Origin: JAFGXT01 sp963677165
GTDB lineage: Bacteria > Verrucomicrobiota > Lentisphaeria > Victivallales > SZUA-371
Length of the DNA stretch: 64,000 bases
Assembly (NCBI GenBank): GCA_963677165.2
Contig: CAXXSX010000002.1
Coordinates: forward strand, 558,001 to 622,000
Reading direction: 5' to 3'
The notes beneath the pieces are model-generated. The model was not told the origin of the DNA, did not search any database, and saw only the letters and a program-made list of their open reading frames with translations. Every line of letters begins with the position of its first letter. Within the stretch, counting starts at the first letter, position 1. Below, piece after piece: positions 53,701 through 60,946 of the stretch. The position numbers were made by a program, and so were the translations under genes.

Positions 53701-54077
53701 CCATTATATTTCTCTTTTATTATTTGATCATTGTCTCGAATACCAGATAAGATCTTAAATATGAGTTGCTTTGTTATAAGACAACACATCTTTTCAACAT
53801 GAAGATACAACCAAGATTTTTCTGGAACGCTGGGATTTAATACCGAAGAAATTCGAAATGGATTGAATATTGCATAATCGGTTGTTTGCGGCTCAGAAAA
53901 AAGAATTCGAAACTTTGTTACAACTTTTGGGGCATCATTTTTATGCCCAAGGTAACAGTTTCCATTACGGATAAATTTTTTCTCATCTACCCAAAAAACA
54001 TTGCCAATTGTTACGAGTAATTCAATAAATTCTGCAACGTCATTTTCAATTTTAAACATTTTTTTTGACTCATACAT
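50703..54077 (-). CDS. giant primase/RepA-type helicase-like protein
   Basis: About 1124 residues from the ATG at 54077, chosen because GAGGA lies about 10 nt upstream; a TTG at 54104 is the only earlier start. The first 450 residues are low-complexity-free but unrecognised. Residues 500-700 have a primase-like outline (PFHTPVKSIIF, a TOPRIM-like strand KIIIIDDVEFAYE and WYGGDKAIKHVDW). Residues about 755-1000 are a RepA/AAA_25-type ATPase with Walker A APTGIGKTWLA (about 775), VIYFAGEMDE and Walker B LSLLILDNLNTLA (about 880). A sensor-like THHP-type motif follows as TTIIVHHPNKQG. The C-terminus (SGREMANILDICPRTLNIIR) is helix-turn-helix-like. Probable role: initiation and unwinding of the element's DNA. 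Confidence 0.75.
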   Translation of the reverse strand: MYESKKMFKIENDVAEFIELLVTIGNVFWVDEKKFIRNGNCYLGHKNDAPKVVTKFRILFSEPQTTDYAIFNPFRISSVLNPSVPEKSWLYLHVEKMCCLITKQLIFKILSGIRDNDQIIKEKYNGALLTFSICSDLYTETMKNINDIPANFILSLNYCKKTNTATIISQLLNQKNTGNFQSFSLETWNIFELLFEELILNNTVFKPITHEGDIEPLISQISKEFSFQSKQEFNNELNAKLHVLVALLKKLNIWSRNILGYGMDIDTLEHHLDHLEEYCKYFVYYHNQEEHDFSITDIVLTDHINNTYSLRHSYDFFINDTILPNYNDQNTINGNFNMSSPRIPTPPVSIMNNNHCLSISSREHLPDQYSIIPQTYLASVALEKNSSTNNFSTDIPGHITDILSSDYNSRKRNYYKEVQVIKYVKIFINLLMTLENSKELQKWFPGITKNGVHYSYKGYTLNLNEYLYKNPLQKQIPKYNYSPSELLTQAPEDPITLYAIVNGCRNKNNEIDLDLALSALADKFSVDENNIYNNLNVPDGSSWQQSDDKNICYIPFHTPVKSIIFKSSNGAYIYSLICIEDNGDSLFLPVTNWVKDNENPASFFLMPNIDKFPLLNLDYMRKYSHAKIIIIDDVEFAYEHGTEELADKGIIWTTWYGGDKAIKHVDWNVLKGRTVYYLCTDVESKDKRSTTLKILTEFEKFSDLFLHITGKKKSDGVKKYKHEEFIKLAKSENAYIPNKLQDKERGNINVNSERQRKKQYIVESIILKGTVSMIYAPTGIGKTWLALSIALAVANGTHVFKHWKNYSKPQGVIYFAGEMDEQDLENRIADLNKIYNKTNNETFLAKRLYGIDLGNEESQVRVDNLIDTFNHEHETKLSLLILDNLNTLAESATKPNEWNCFLKWLETKKGLTTIIVHHPNKQGIYLGTSNIANKVDMIIYAGENNDMEVKLAKLFRDEEFKVKKLLEPVISHKISMFVSPRKIRSVDKFKPFWLSLSNPEDVNIHWQINIPDYDQMLGRYGYSLQYFADLLKEEYFTNKFAPEDFMSNFKESPHSDADIIPTGKDFLNLSPEKQTEIIKDLYYSGPKGKMSGREMANILDICPRTLNIIRSKTGTLDRDLKQKN

Positions 54078-54248
54078 AATTCTAGCATCCTCGTTTTTGA
54101 ACAAATATTACCAATAGCTGAACAATTCAAACATATGCTTAAATATGGTATTATCAAGTAGATTAAAACTGGAATGTAAAATAAATAAGAGATTTTTGTT
54201 AAACAGTTGAAATGGCTAGTTGCAGAAAATATAGAGAATACGGGGAAA

Positions 54249-54581
54249 TTATAGCTCAGTATTATCTGCCATAATAAATTTTATTACGTCAATGTTACGG
54301 TATCGAACACTACTCCCGATTGTTTTTCGCTGGAATGGAAAGACTCCTTCTCGCTCCAGTTTCTTGAAGTTACTGTAAGCTAGTCCTAGCATGTCGGCAG
54401 CTTCCTGCTGATTTATCAATTTAGGTACGACTGCCGGCATCAGTTCGCCTTTGGTTGCCAGATATTTGAGATTAGAATTGATGATCTGTTCTTCCGATAC
54501 CAATATTACTCCTTCGTCTACTAGTGGCTTGATTAGCCGGGCCAATAACTTTGCGGTGTTAGGTCTTAAAGATGTAGTCAT
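54249..54581 (-). CDS. AlpA/excisionase-like DNA-binding protein
   Basis: A 110-residue protein whose C-terminal half is a MerR-like winged helix: LINQQEAADMLGLAYSNFKK (about 56-75), then the wing with REGVFPFQRKTIGSSVRYRN and VIKFI. This is the pattern of AlpA, Xis and Cox-type regulators that direct excision and control element genes. The N-terminal 50 residues are a separate helical segment. It lies 171 bp upstream of the giant primase/helicase gene on the same strand, so it could control it or assist excision. Confidence 0.8.
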   Translation of the reverse strand: MTTSLRPNTAKLLARLIKPLVDEGVILVSEEQIINSNLKYLATKGELMPAVVPKLINQQEAADMLGLAYSNFKKLEREGVFPFQRKTIGSSVRYRNIDVIKFIMADNTEL

Positions 54582-54777
54582 TTTTTATCTCCTATGTGGT
54601 TTCTGCATAGGATGTTATGGAATAATATTATTTTATTAATTGAAGCTTTGCTTAAAAATTTTATCTCCTCGTTTTTAAGTTAAAAAGACTATGGAAGGTA
54701 ATACCTTTGCCAAGGCAAAATATGAACTTCCTCATGTAAAAACTCACCGCAACAGGAGCAGACAAATCACGCTGTTT

Positions 54778-54809
54778 TGCGACTACCAGAGAAAGTCCAG
54801 GTAGTCGCA
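54778..54809. other. 10-bp stem-loop after the PIF1-like gene
   Basis: TGCGACTACC (54778-54787) pairs exactly with GGTAGTCGCA (54800-54809), loop 12 nt, 14 bp after the stop of the minus-strand helicase gene. The T tract expected of an intrinsic terminator is lacking on the minus strand. It may still end transcription or protect the 3' end. Confidence 0.45.
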
Positions 54810-54822
54810 TAATGAATATTAC

Positions 54823-56220
54823 TTAAATCCAGATTCCGTCTTCGTTATAATAGTGATGTGGCTCAATTCTACGATAGAAGTCGAGCACCTGTGGGTCGCA
54901 AATGCAATCACTTTTTTCCAGAGGTTGTTCCAAGGTAATGCCTCCTAATCCTCGAGCTCTGGTTAACGCCGTGTAGAGCTGACCTGCACAGAAAAAACCA
55001 TTTTTCCCACGAATCAAATGAACTGCGTTTAAGGTCTGCCCCTGGATCTTATGGATGGTAACAGCGTACGCCGGAATAAGAGGTAATTGGGTAAACTGGC
55101 CGGTCACTTTCTGAATCAGGTGTTTTTTTCCATAAATATCTGTCTCCAGCTCATATTTGTAATGAGACCATGTTACGGGATCCACGGGGATCATCTGACC
55201 AGACGATGAAACGATTATTGCTTGGGGATGTGGTCCAGATGAACATGCAAGGACTGTTCCTGTAAGACCGTTGCAGAATGCGGGATTTCTTCTATGATTT
55301 GATAACAGCATCACTTTTTCTCCTACCTTCAGACGCAATGTCGGATTGGTAGGGAATGCGTCCATTGGAAAATATCCAGCAACCATAGCATGTGTAACTG
55401 TTTCTTGACCGGGGAGTTGCTTGTATGCCTCAAGGTTAATTTGCTCTGCATCATATCTAGTGCAACATAAATTGACCGATTCACCCAACTTATGTTGTTT
55501 ATTATGAATGCTTAAGCGATTAAGTACGCTTATATAGCTATCACTATGTTCAATTTCAAGATATTCCTTGGCGGGAACGACTTCATCCCAATAATAGATG
55601 GTGTTTCCTGTCCTGATGGCTTCCGCAATCTTCAGGAAATTTTTATCATTTTGACGATGAGCATGTTCAAGGAATACACATACAAACATTCCTGACTTCC
55701 AGGAGTCTGTTGTAAAGGCAAATACGCCTCCAAATACTTCGTTGAGATATTCTCTGATTTTCCAGTCGGTAACTACCGGCGACAGTTGACAAAAATCTCC
55801 TACGATTATTAGTTGTTTTCCCGCAAAGGGAACATTTGTCTGATTGGCTTCACGGAGTACACGGTCGATTGCGCAAAAAACATCGCTGCGGACCATGCTA
55901 ACCTCATCAATGATAATAACTTCAATATTTTTCAACATAAGTATTCTTTCAGTGTCAATATTAATTTGAGTTTCTGGCGTTATAACACCTATTGGTAATC
56001 CCAAGAAGCTATGAATGGTAGATCCATTGATGTTCAGTGCTGCCATTCCGGTAGGAGCCAGGCATGCTATGTTTTTAGTACATTGCTTTTGAAATTCATC
56101 GATTACAAATGATTTTCCGCAACCAGCTCTGCCGGTAAGAAATACATTTTTTCCTTCTTTCATTAGTGTGAGTGCACGTTCCTGCTGGGGATCCAATCGA
56201 GAGAATATTGATTTTTCCAT
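54823..56220 (-). CDS. PIF1/RecD2-like DNA helicase
   Basis: A 465-residue SF1B helicase. Motif I is FLTGRAGCGKSF (about 27-38), motif Ia LAPTGMAALNI, motif II IIIDEVSMVRSD (about 104-115), motif III VGDFCQLSPV, then the C-terminal 2B-like part with AYAVTIHKIQGQTLNAVHL and QLYTALTRARGLGG. All helicase motifs are present, and the length is near that of minimal PIF1 homologues. It would unwind DNA 5' to 3' and help replicate the element or resolve structures. It diverges from the Gp2-like gene over a 380-bp space. The codon composition is closer to the host than that of the other element genes. Confidence 0.9.
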   Translation of the reverse strand: MEKSIFSRLDPQQERALTLMKEGKNVFLTGRAGCGKSFVIDEFQKQCTKNIACLAPTGMAALNINGSTIHSFLGLPIGVITPETQINIDTERILMLKNIEVIIIDEVSMVRSDVFCAIDRVLREANQTNVPFAGKQLIIVGDFCQLSPVVTDWKIREYLNEVFGGVFAFTTDSWKSGMFVCVFLEHAHRQNDKNFLKIAEAIRTGNTIYYWDEVVPAKEYLEIEHSDSYISVLNRLSIHNKQHKLGESVNLCCTRYDAEQINLEAYKQLPGQETVTHAMVAGYFPMDAFPTNPTLRLKVGEKVMLLSNHRRNPAFCNGLTGTVLACSSGPHPQAIIVSSSGQMIPVDPVTWSHYKYELETDIYGKKHLIQKVTGQFTQLPLIPAYAVTIHKIQGQTLNAVHLIRGKNGFFCAGQLYTALTRARGLGGITLEQPLEKSDCICDPQVLDFYRRIEPHHYYNEDGIWI

Positions 56221-56600
56221 TGTTTTTAATCCTTCTTTTTTTAAGGTTGCATTTAATGGAATCCATCAATAAAAATTAATTGGTTTTCTAGTAAGATGTT
56301 ATTGATTAGGTGATTACGTGATTCATCGTTTTTCGTTAAAAACAGTATTTGCGTGTAATTACCAAGGATTGCTAAATATCATGAATCTAACAACCCGAAC
56401 ACCCCCCATATAGGCAATAGATTTCGAAGGAAAAAGCGTTGGTACATATATTCTCTCTTTTTTTCAATATCATGGGATAACCATCAACCGAGCTATCTTG
56501 TCATGCAACACTCTTTCGCATTGTTTTTCGTAACCATTAATCACCATAATATAGTTTTCAGTACAATTCTTAACCTCAAAAAAATAAAGGAATAAGTATT
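56221..56600. promoter_or_regulatory. divergent intergenic region inside the element
   Basis: A 380-bp A/T-rich gap between the PIF1-like gene (-) and the Gp2-like gene (+). It must hold both promoters. I see several T-rich and A-rich tracts (including a long T run near 56456) and a C6 tract at about 56402-56407, but no unambiguous -35/-10 pair and no open frame of note. AAAGGA stands before the plus-strand ATG at 56601. Confidence 0.35.
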
Positions 56601-57191
56601 ATGGCTTCCTGCATTATCTTTGACAACCACTATCGGAACATGACTATTCAAGCGAACCAGGAACAAGGCTGTTATAAAGACATCCTGGACAAAATTTATG
56701 GTCTTTTCAACTATATGATAAACAAACACAACAAAATTCTTTTTGTCAGGTTTGATGTGACGTATCCAGAAAACTACAACGCTCCAGAAGGCAACGATAT
56801 CTTTGAGAAGTTCATCGCTAATTTCATAAAGAACAGAAGTAGGGCTGGATATGATCCCAAATACCTGTGGGTAAGGGAACAGCACACAAGTTCCAATTCT
56901 CATTACCATTGTATCCTACTCTTAGATGGCAATAAGACTCAAAACATCTATGGCCATCTTGCTGAAGTAGAAAAGTTTTGGAGCAATGCATTAAGACTGG
57001 ATATCAACGAAACTAAAGGATTGATAAATTATTGCAATAGATACAGCGATGGAATGATGATCCGTAGAAATACAACTGATTTTAATAGTCAATTGACTGC
57101 TGCGTACCAATGGGCCAGTTACCTGGGAAAAATAAATAGTAAACAACGGATTGATGGAGTAAGAAACTATGGATGCTCCATATTGATATGA
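56601..57191 (+). CDS. inovirus Gp2/YagK-YfjJ-like protein
   Basis: A 196-residue protein of the YagK/YfjJ C-terminal family, also called inovirus-type Gp2, found in filamentous-phage relatives and integrated satellites. Visible marks are ILFVRFDVTYPENY (about 49-62), LWVREQHTSSNSHYHCILLL (about 92-111, with an HYH core like the HUH metal site of replication endonucleases), and LINYCNRYSDGMMIRR near residue 140. Members are thought to act in replication, possibly as rolling-circle initiators. In this element it would be the initiator candidate beside two helicase-type proteins. Confidence 0.78.
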   Translation: MASCIIFDNHYRNMTIQANQEQGCYKDILDKIYGLFNYMINKHNKILFVRFDVTYPENYNAPEGNDIFEKFIANFIKNRSRAGYDPKYLWVREQHTSSNSHYHCILLLDGNKTQNIYGHLAEVEKFWSNALRLDINETKGLINYCNRYSDGMMIRRNTTDFNSQLTAAYQWASYLGKINSKQRIDGVRNYGCSILI

Positions 57192-57273
57192 GTGGCAATA
57201 ATTAATTATCGGGAGGGAGTAATTATATAGTCAAAGAGTTGATGATATTGAGGACATAGTAATTAATATTAAT

Positions 57274-57293
57274 AATAATAGTTAATAATAGTT
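57274..57293. repeat. tandem 10-mer AATAATAGTT x2 in A/T-rich gap
   Basis: Two head-to-tail copies of AATAATAGTT (57274-57283 and 57284-57293) sit in a 243-bp, very A/T-rich gap after the Gp2-like gene. Such a site could melt easily and might be part of an element origin, but it is short and may be chance. Confidence 0.3.
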
Positions 57294-57434
57294 ATTACAA
57301 ATAACCCACTTCTCTGGATGAGCTAAAAAACACAAAATAAGCCGTTCAAAGACATGGGTTTGAATGTTTTTATCATAAAACTCTTGTCTGAGTTACTTTT
57401 CTAAATATTAACAAAATTACAAAAAGGAAAAAAC

Positions 57435-57815
57435 ATGAGTAAACTGGAAATCGAAATCGAATGTAAAGATCAGAGCCGGGAACTAAGAGGTAAAATTTCA
57501 ACAGAAATATCTGAAATAGATTCCCCCGAAGAATTGAAGAACTATTTGAATGTGGGATATGAAGCGATGCTTACCTCAATATTGGTTCCAAATTCAATTC
57601 CATTGTCTGCTTCCCCACAGAAATTATTGCAATCATCAGAGAAAGATTCCAATTGGAAGCCACCGTCAGAAAAGCAGTTATCCACAATCCATGCGATATG
57701 CCAGCAAACAGGTAAAACGCCAGAACAAATAGCTGCTGAATATGGAAGAGACAAGATTGAGGACATGAGCAAAAAAGACTGTTGGGAGTTCATAAAAAAG
57801 AGCAGGTCATCTTAA
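57435..57815 (+). CDS. small element protein, unknown
   Basis: A 126-residue protein. The first 60 residues have a beta-strand pattern with charged faces (KLEIEIECKDQSRELRGK). The C-terminal part (SEKQLSTIHAICQQTGKTPE, then DMSKKDCWEFIKK) matches a small helical module seen at the ends of many phage and plasmid proteins that handle single-stranded DNA (EKQxxxIxxL pattern). The function is unknown; a role in recombination or replication of the element is a guess. AAAAAGGAAAAAAC precedes the ATG and a strong terminator follows. Confidence 0.65.
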   Translation: MSKLEIEIECKDQSRELRGKISTEISEIDSPEELKNYLNVGYEAMLTSILVPNSIPLSASPQKLLQSSEKDSNWKPPSEKQLSTIHAICQQTGKTPEQIAAEYGRDKIEDMSKKDCWEFIKKSRSS

Positions 57816-57882
57816 AAAACAATACTGTTCAAAAGAAATATAATAATTTGGACATAAAACTTTGTTTTGTAAAATAGTGCTT

Positions 57883-57909
57883 AAAGTCCCCCTGTTTCAG
57901 GGGGACTTT
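57883..57909 (+). terminator. terminator at the right side of the element
   Basis: AAAGTCCCCC (57883-57892) pairs exactly with GGGGGACTTT (57900-57909), 10 bp around TGTTTCA. It is 67 bp after the last element gene. The T run is short (TTT within the stem end, then CCCTTCTC). Confidence 0.7.
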
Positions 57910-58077
57910 CCCTTCTCAAGTGCATGAAACTCGACAACGCTGATAGTTAGTCAACTGGTCCAAAATAAAGGATAATATCGAAAAAATAAAATTTCATGAT
58001 GCTTGAAATATCGACAGTAAGAGTGAGACATTCAAGGCTCTCCGTTCGTAGAGGAAAACCATCAAATTGAATAATAA

Positions 58078-58226
58078 CTATTCTTTAAATTTTTTTATTT
58101 CTTCTTCGTCATCAGTGGATTCAAGGCGGTTTTCGAACTTGTCGATCTCTTTAACGGTTCGGTTATAATTGCGGATGAGTTGTTCAAGTTAAGTTTTCTT
58201 TGTGATGATGTTGACAGTTTATATCA
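58078..58226 (-). pseudogene. fragment of an unknown helical protein
   Basis: On the minus strand a reading frame ending at TAG (58080-58078) codes for a charged helix (LEQLIRNYNRTVKEIDKFEN, then RLESTDDEEEIKKFKE) but has no start codon and is interrupted by TAA at 58191-58189; the frame continues upstream as TVNIITKKT. This looks like the 3' end of a decayed gene. It is short, so chance cannot be excluded. From 57913 to 58077 I see nothing further. Confidence 0.35.
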
Positions 58227-58403
58227 TTTTACCTGCTCTGACGGAGGATATCCAAAGTATTTGCGGTAGCAGTTGGAAAAGTAGTAAGCACTATTCTAGT
58301 CGGTTAATTTTGCAGCACCCCTGACTAGGCAGCGTCCTGACTTCAGCAGGGTGTCAGCCTGCTCCAACCTGATTTGGATACTATTAAAAGTGCTTGAAAG
58401 AGT
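58224..58403 (-). pseudogene. AraC-family regulator remnant with internal stop
   Basis: The minus-strand frame ending at TGA (58226-58224) encodes the end of an AraC helix-turn-helix domain: IRLEQADTLLKSGR, then AAKLTD, an in-frame TAG (58298-58296), and NSAYYFSNCYRKYFGYPPSE. The sequence on both sides of the TAG is AraC-like in one frame, which argues for a nonsense mutation rather than chance. A further in-frame TAA (58406-58404) and loss of everything upstream show the gene is dead. It lies between the mobile element and a sugar locus, so it may be the former regulator of that locus. From 58404 to 58541 no feature is evident. Confidence 0.65.
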
Positions 58404-58541
58404 TTAAGGATATTCAATGACCTATTTATAATCTGTTTTTATAGGGGGACAGGACAAACTAATTTTCCTTGCAATAAATTACTACTGCTCTAGAACCAGA
58501 ATTAATTTCATGCCCAAATTTGTACTCGGAAGAATTAACTT

Positions 58542-60914
58542 CTAGACGATTTGCATTGTTCCTACAACTGATACTGAAGTTTTACCAGAACAGCATAAAA
58601 CTTGTATGTTTCCGCTAGGAGTCGGATAAACTACTTTGTAGTCGAATAGTGTAACAGTCGGTTTTACTCTTACTTTTTTACAACCCGCTTCGATAATTTC
58701 AATGCCAGCCAGAGCCTTGATCAGGAATTCGGCAGGGCACGCCGACCAGGCATGACTTAAAGAACGATAGATTCCTATATATGAATTATTGTCTCCACGC
58801 CAACTTCCGGTCGCATTCCACTCCTCCGTAGTTGAAGTCATGCCAGCATCAACCATGCGCTTTCCCCAACGTTCCTGTATGATTTCGATTGCAATGTTCA
58901 TACATCCGCAAGCAGCAATAGCCTTGATGACAACGGCAGTAAAAAAAGGTTCTGCTTCAAGAAACTCCAAGGACTTTGAAGTATAGAATTTATGTACAAT
59001 ATCCCGGGCAATATCTTCCGGACAAAGCCCAAAGAAAATTGCCGCCATATTAGTATGCTCACTGACAGAATCAACCTGTTTCTCTTGATCGTAGCCATCA
59101 ATGTAAACACCTTTCCGTTTGTTGTAATATCGGTCGTGGTAATTATTCTTTATTGCTTGACGCAATATCCCGATTTTCTTTTGCATCCATTCATCATTTT
59201 TATATTTGGCAATTTTTTCTGCGCTGCCTAAAGCTCCGTAAAATATTGCGTTATACACAGCCAGCTCTTCAGCTTTGCAGTTAAAAACATGATCAATAAA
59301 TATCCAGCCAGGAAGCCCACATATAAAACCGGTCTCATCAAGGAAGTTGAAATGCCATAGTATAATTTGCGTTACTACCGGATAGCATTCATTTAAGTAA
59401 GCTTCCTGTCCTGAATACATGTAATGTTCCCAAAGTGCAATAAGCCACCATAGAGAATAGTCGGGAATCGAACGATTCAGATTATTTTTTTTCTCTGAAT
59501 CCGGTTCGACAAAAAAGTTTGAAAGATTATTTAGCAATCCATGCGGACATTGATTTACCGCGGCCTGACGCAAAAATTTACCCGGCATCGAAGTATCCCC
59601 AAAACAAGCATAGACACTACCGAGAATTACAGCTGACACATCACCAGACCATTGGCATTTCTCACGCCACGGCGAATCCATAAAATAATCACGAGAGCAA
59701 AGCTTTATTGTATTTAAGGAAATATCAAATATTTTATTAAGCTTTTCATCTCCCGATTTAAAGAAACCTACAGGCTCATGTAAACAGCTTGCTTGTATCG
59801 CTCGTATATTAGTAATAGTTAGAGGCTGGAAACATTGCAAAAAACGTAATTTCACATAGCGAAAAGACTTCCATATTGCACACCTGAATACCTGTTTCCC
59901 ATCCCGTAATATATATTGATCTGCGTAAGGTACTTCAAGCGCATTGTTAAAATGTCCGTTAAGAAGACGTTCGACGTATCCCAGCTCCATGATCGCTCCA
60001 GCTAGCCCATTAAGTTCAATTTCTATTACTCCAGTCAGAACTTTGCCAAAATCAAGAACAACACTTGGGCACCATATACCATCAAAACTACGATTTTTAA
60101 GATGTTCCGTGCTGCAACAGAACTCCGCTTCAGGTTTGGACGAACATAAACTCTGCACTTTATCAGCGTTAGAAAATTGTATTGGTCTGCCAGCAGCCGA
60201 AAGACGAACTGAAAGGGTCTCCGTACGGCCACGGCTTAAAACCTCCTGACCCTCTTCAAGTGCTACAACCTTAACCGGAAAAAATTCGTTTTCGCAAAGC
60301 AAAGGAATGTCTCTGGGAAGCAGACGATACCAGGGGGTTGAATTACTATTACGGGTACTGTTTTCCCGCACCACCGTCTCAGGCCAATTACTGTCATCAA
60401 AACCGGGATCAAACCAGCCTTGAGGATGTTTTCGGGCGTCAAATATTTCCTGACGAAGGTTACTTTCGACATTGTAATTTGGTACAATACACCAACCATT
60501 TTGAGAACAAACTCGCCAGGAATTATCTGTTTGGGCGATTATTATTCCGTCAGGCTTTTCAAGCTCAATTAATAAACCACAAGGTTCTCCAATAGCGCTA
60601 ACAATCACACCAATACAGTTTTTGCCGTTAATTAAGTATCTGGATAAGTCTATATCATCATAATATTTCCAATGCGGCTGTGACGGGGGAACTCCTGTGT
60701 GTACATACGTCCCGTTAATATACAACTCATAGGACTTGCCGGCAGAGATGAAAATCTTCGTCTTATCAGCACTACTGATCCACAATTCTTTGCGGAATAG
60801 GAAGCGTACTGCTTTCTGCTCACAGTCTGGAGGACTTATCCATTTCGCTTGCCATTGACGCGACTTCCCGAAATCATAAAAGGTTTCAGGAAGCTTGGAA
60901 TAATGCATAGTCAT
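58542..60914 (-). CDS. alpha-L-rhamnosidase-like glycoside hydrolase (GH78 type)
   Basis: A 790-residue enzyme, presumably cleaving terminal alpha-L-rhamnose from polysaccharides or glycosides. The ATG at 60914 is used; a TTG at 60929 has no ribosome-binding site. There is no signal peptide, so it probably acts on imported oligosaccharides. N-terminal beta-sandwich domains include KSYELYINGTYVHTGVPP and the family-like DARKHPQGWFDPGFDDSNWP. The (alpha/alpha)6 barrel has DYFMDSPWREKCQWSGDV at about 410, matching the GH78 catalytic-acid region (usually RDERLGWTGD), and TSTTEEWNATGSWRGDNNSY and SHAWSACPAEFLIKALAGIE near the end. The Glu of WREK and of TEEW are candidate catalytic residues. Substrate specificity is inferred from family only. 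Confidence 0.85.
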   Translation of the reverse strand: MTMHYSKLPETFYDFGKSRQWQAKWISPPDCEQKAVRFLFRKELWISSADKTKIFISAGKSYELYINGTYVHTGVPPSQPHWKYYDDIDLSRYLINGKNCIGVIVSAIGEPCGLLIELEKPDGIIIAQTDNSWRVCSQNGWCIVPNYNVESNLRQEIFDARKHPQGWFDPGFDDSNWPETVVRENSTRNSNSTPWYRLLPRDIPLLCENEFFPVKVVALEEGQEVLSRGRTETLSVRLSAAGRPIQFSNADKVQSLCSSKPEAEFCCSTEHLKNRSFDGIWCPSVVLDFGKVLTGVIEIELNGLAGAIMELGYVERLLNGHFNNALEVPYADQYILRDGKQVFRCAIWKSFRYVKLRFLQCFQPLTITNIRAIQASCLHEPVGFFKSGDEKLNKIFDISLNTIKLCSRDYFMDSPWREKCQWSGDVSAVILGSVYACFGDTSMPGKFLRQAAVNQCPHGLLNNLSNFFVEPDSEKKNNLNRSIPDYSLWWLIALWEHYMYSGQEAYLNECYPVVTQIILWHFNFLDETGFICGLPGWIFIDHVFNCKAEELAVYNAIFYGALGSAEKIAKYKNDEWMQKKIGILRQAIKNNYHDRYYNKRKGVYIDGYDQEKQVDSVSEHTNMAAIFFGLCPEDIARDIVHKFYTSKSLEFLEAEPFFTAVVIKAIAACGCMNIAIEIIQERWGKRMVDAGMTSTTEEWNATGSWRGDNNSYIGIYRSLSHAWSACPAEFLIKALAGIEIIEAGCKKVRVKPTVTLFDYKVVYPTPSGNIQVLCCSGKTSVSVVGTMQIV

Positions 60915-60946
60915 TGCTCGAATTTCCAAATTTATGATTGATGTTA

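Larger units (their letters stand above)
49108..57912 (+). mobile_element. integrative satellite-like element at tRNA-Lys
   Basis: A region of about 8.8 kb beginning at the tRNA-Lys 3' end. Gene order: integrase (+), giant primase/helicase-like protein (-), AlpA-like regulator (-), PIF1-like helicase (-), inovirus Gp2/YagK-like protein (+), unknown (+). The A+T content is visibly higher than in the flanks over most of it, and the intergenic spaces are long. No capsid, terminase, relaxase, toxin-antitoxin or defence gene is recognisable. The right end is uncertain: I see no second copy of the tRNA 3' sequence in the window, so the end is placed after the last element gene's terminator; the true boundary could be anywhere to about 58.5 kb. 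It fits a phage satellite or integrated plasmid-like replicon. Confidence 0.7.

Noticed and set aside
56541..56909. Minus-strand frame of 122 codons opposite the Gp2-like gene
   Set aside because: The plus strand has a family match and a ribosome-binding site; the minus frame does not.
57816..58541. Right attachment site (second copy of the tRNA-Lys 3' end)
   Set aside because: I looked for GAGTCCTTCTGGGCGTACCA and shorter parts of it and found none in the window, so no attR is claimed.
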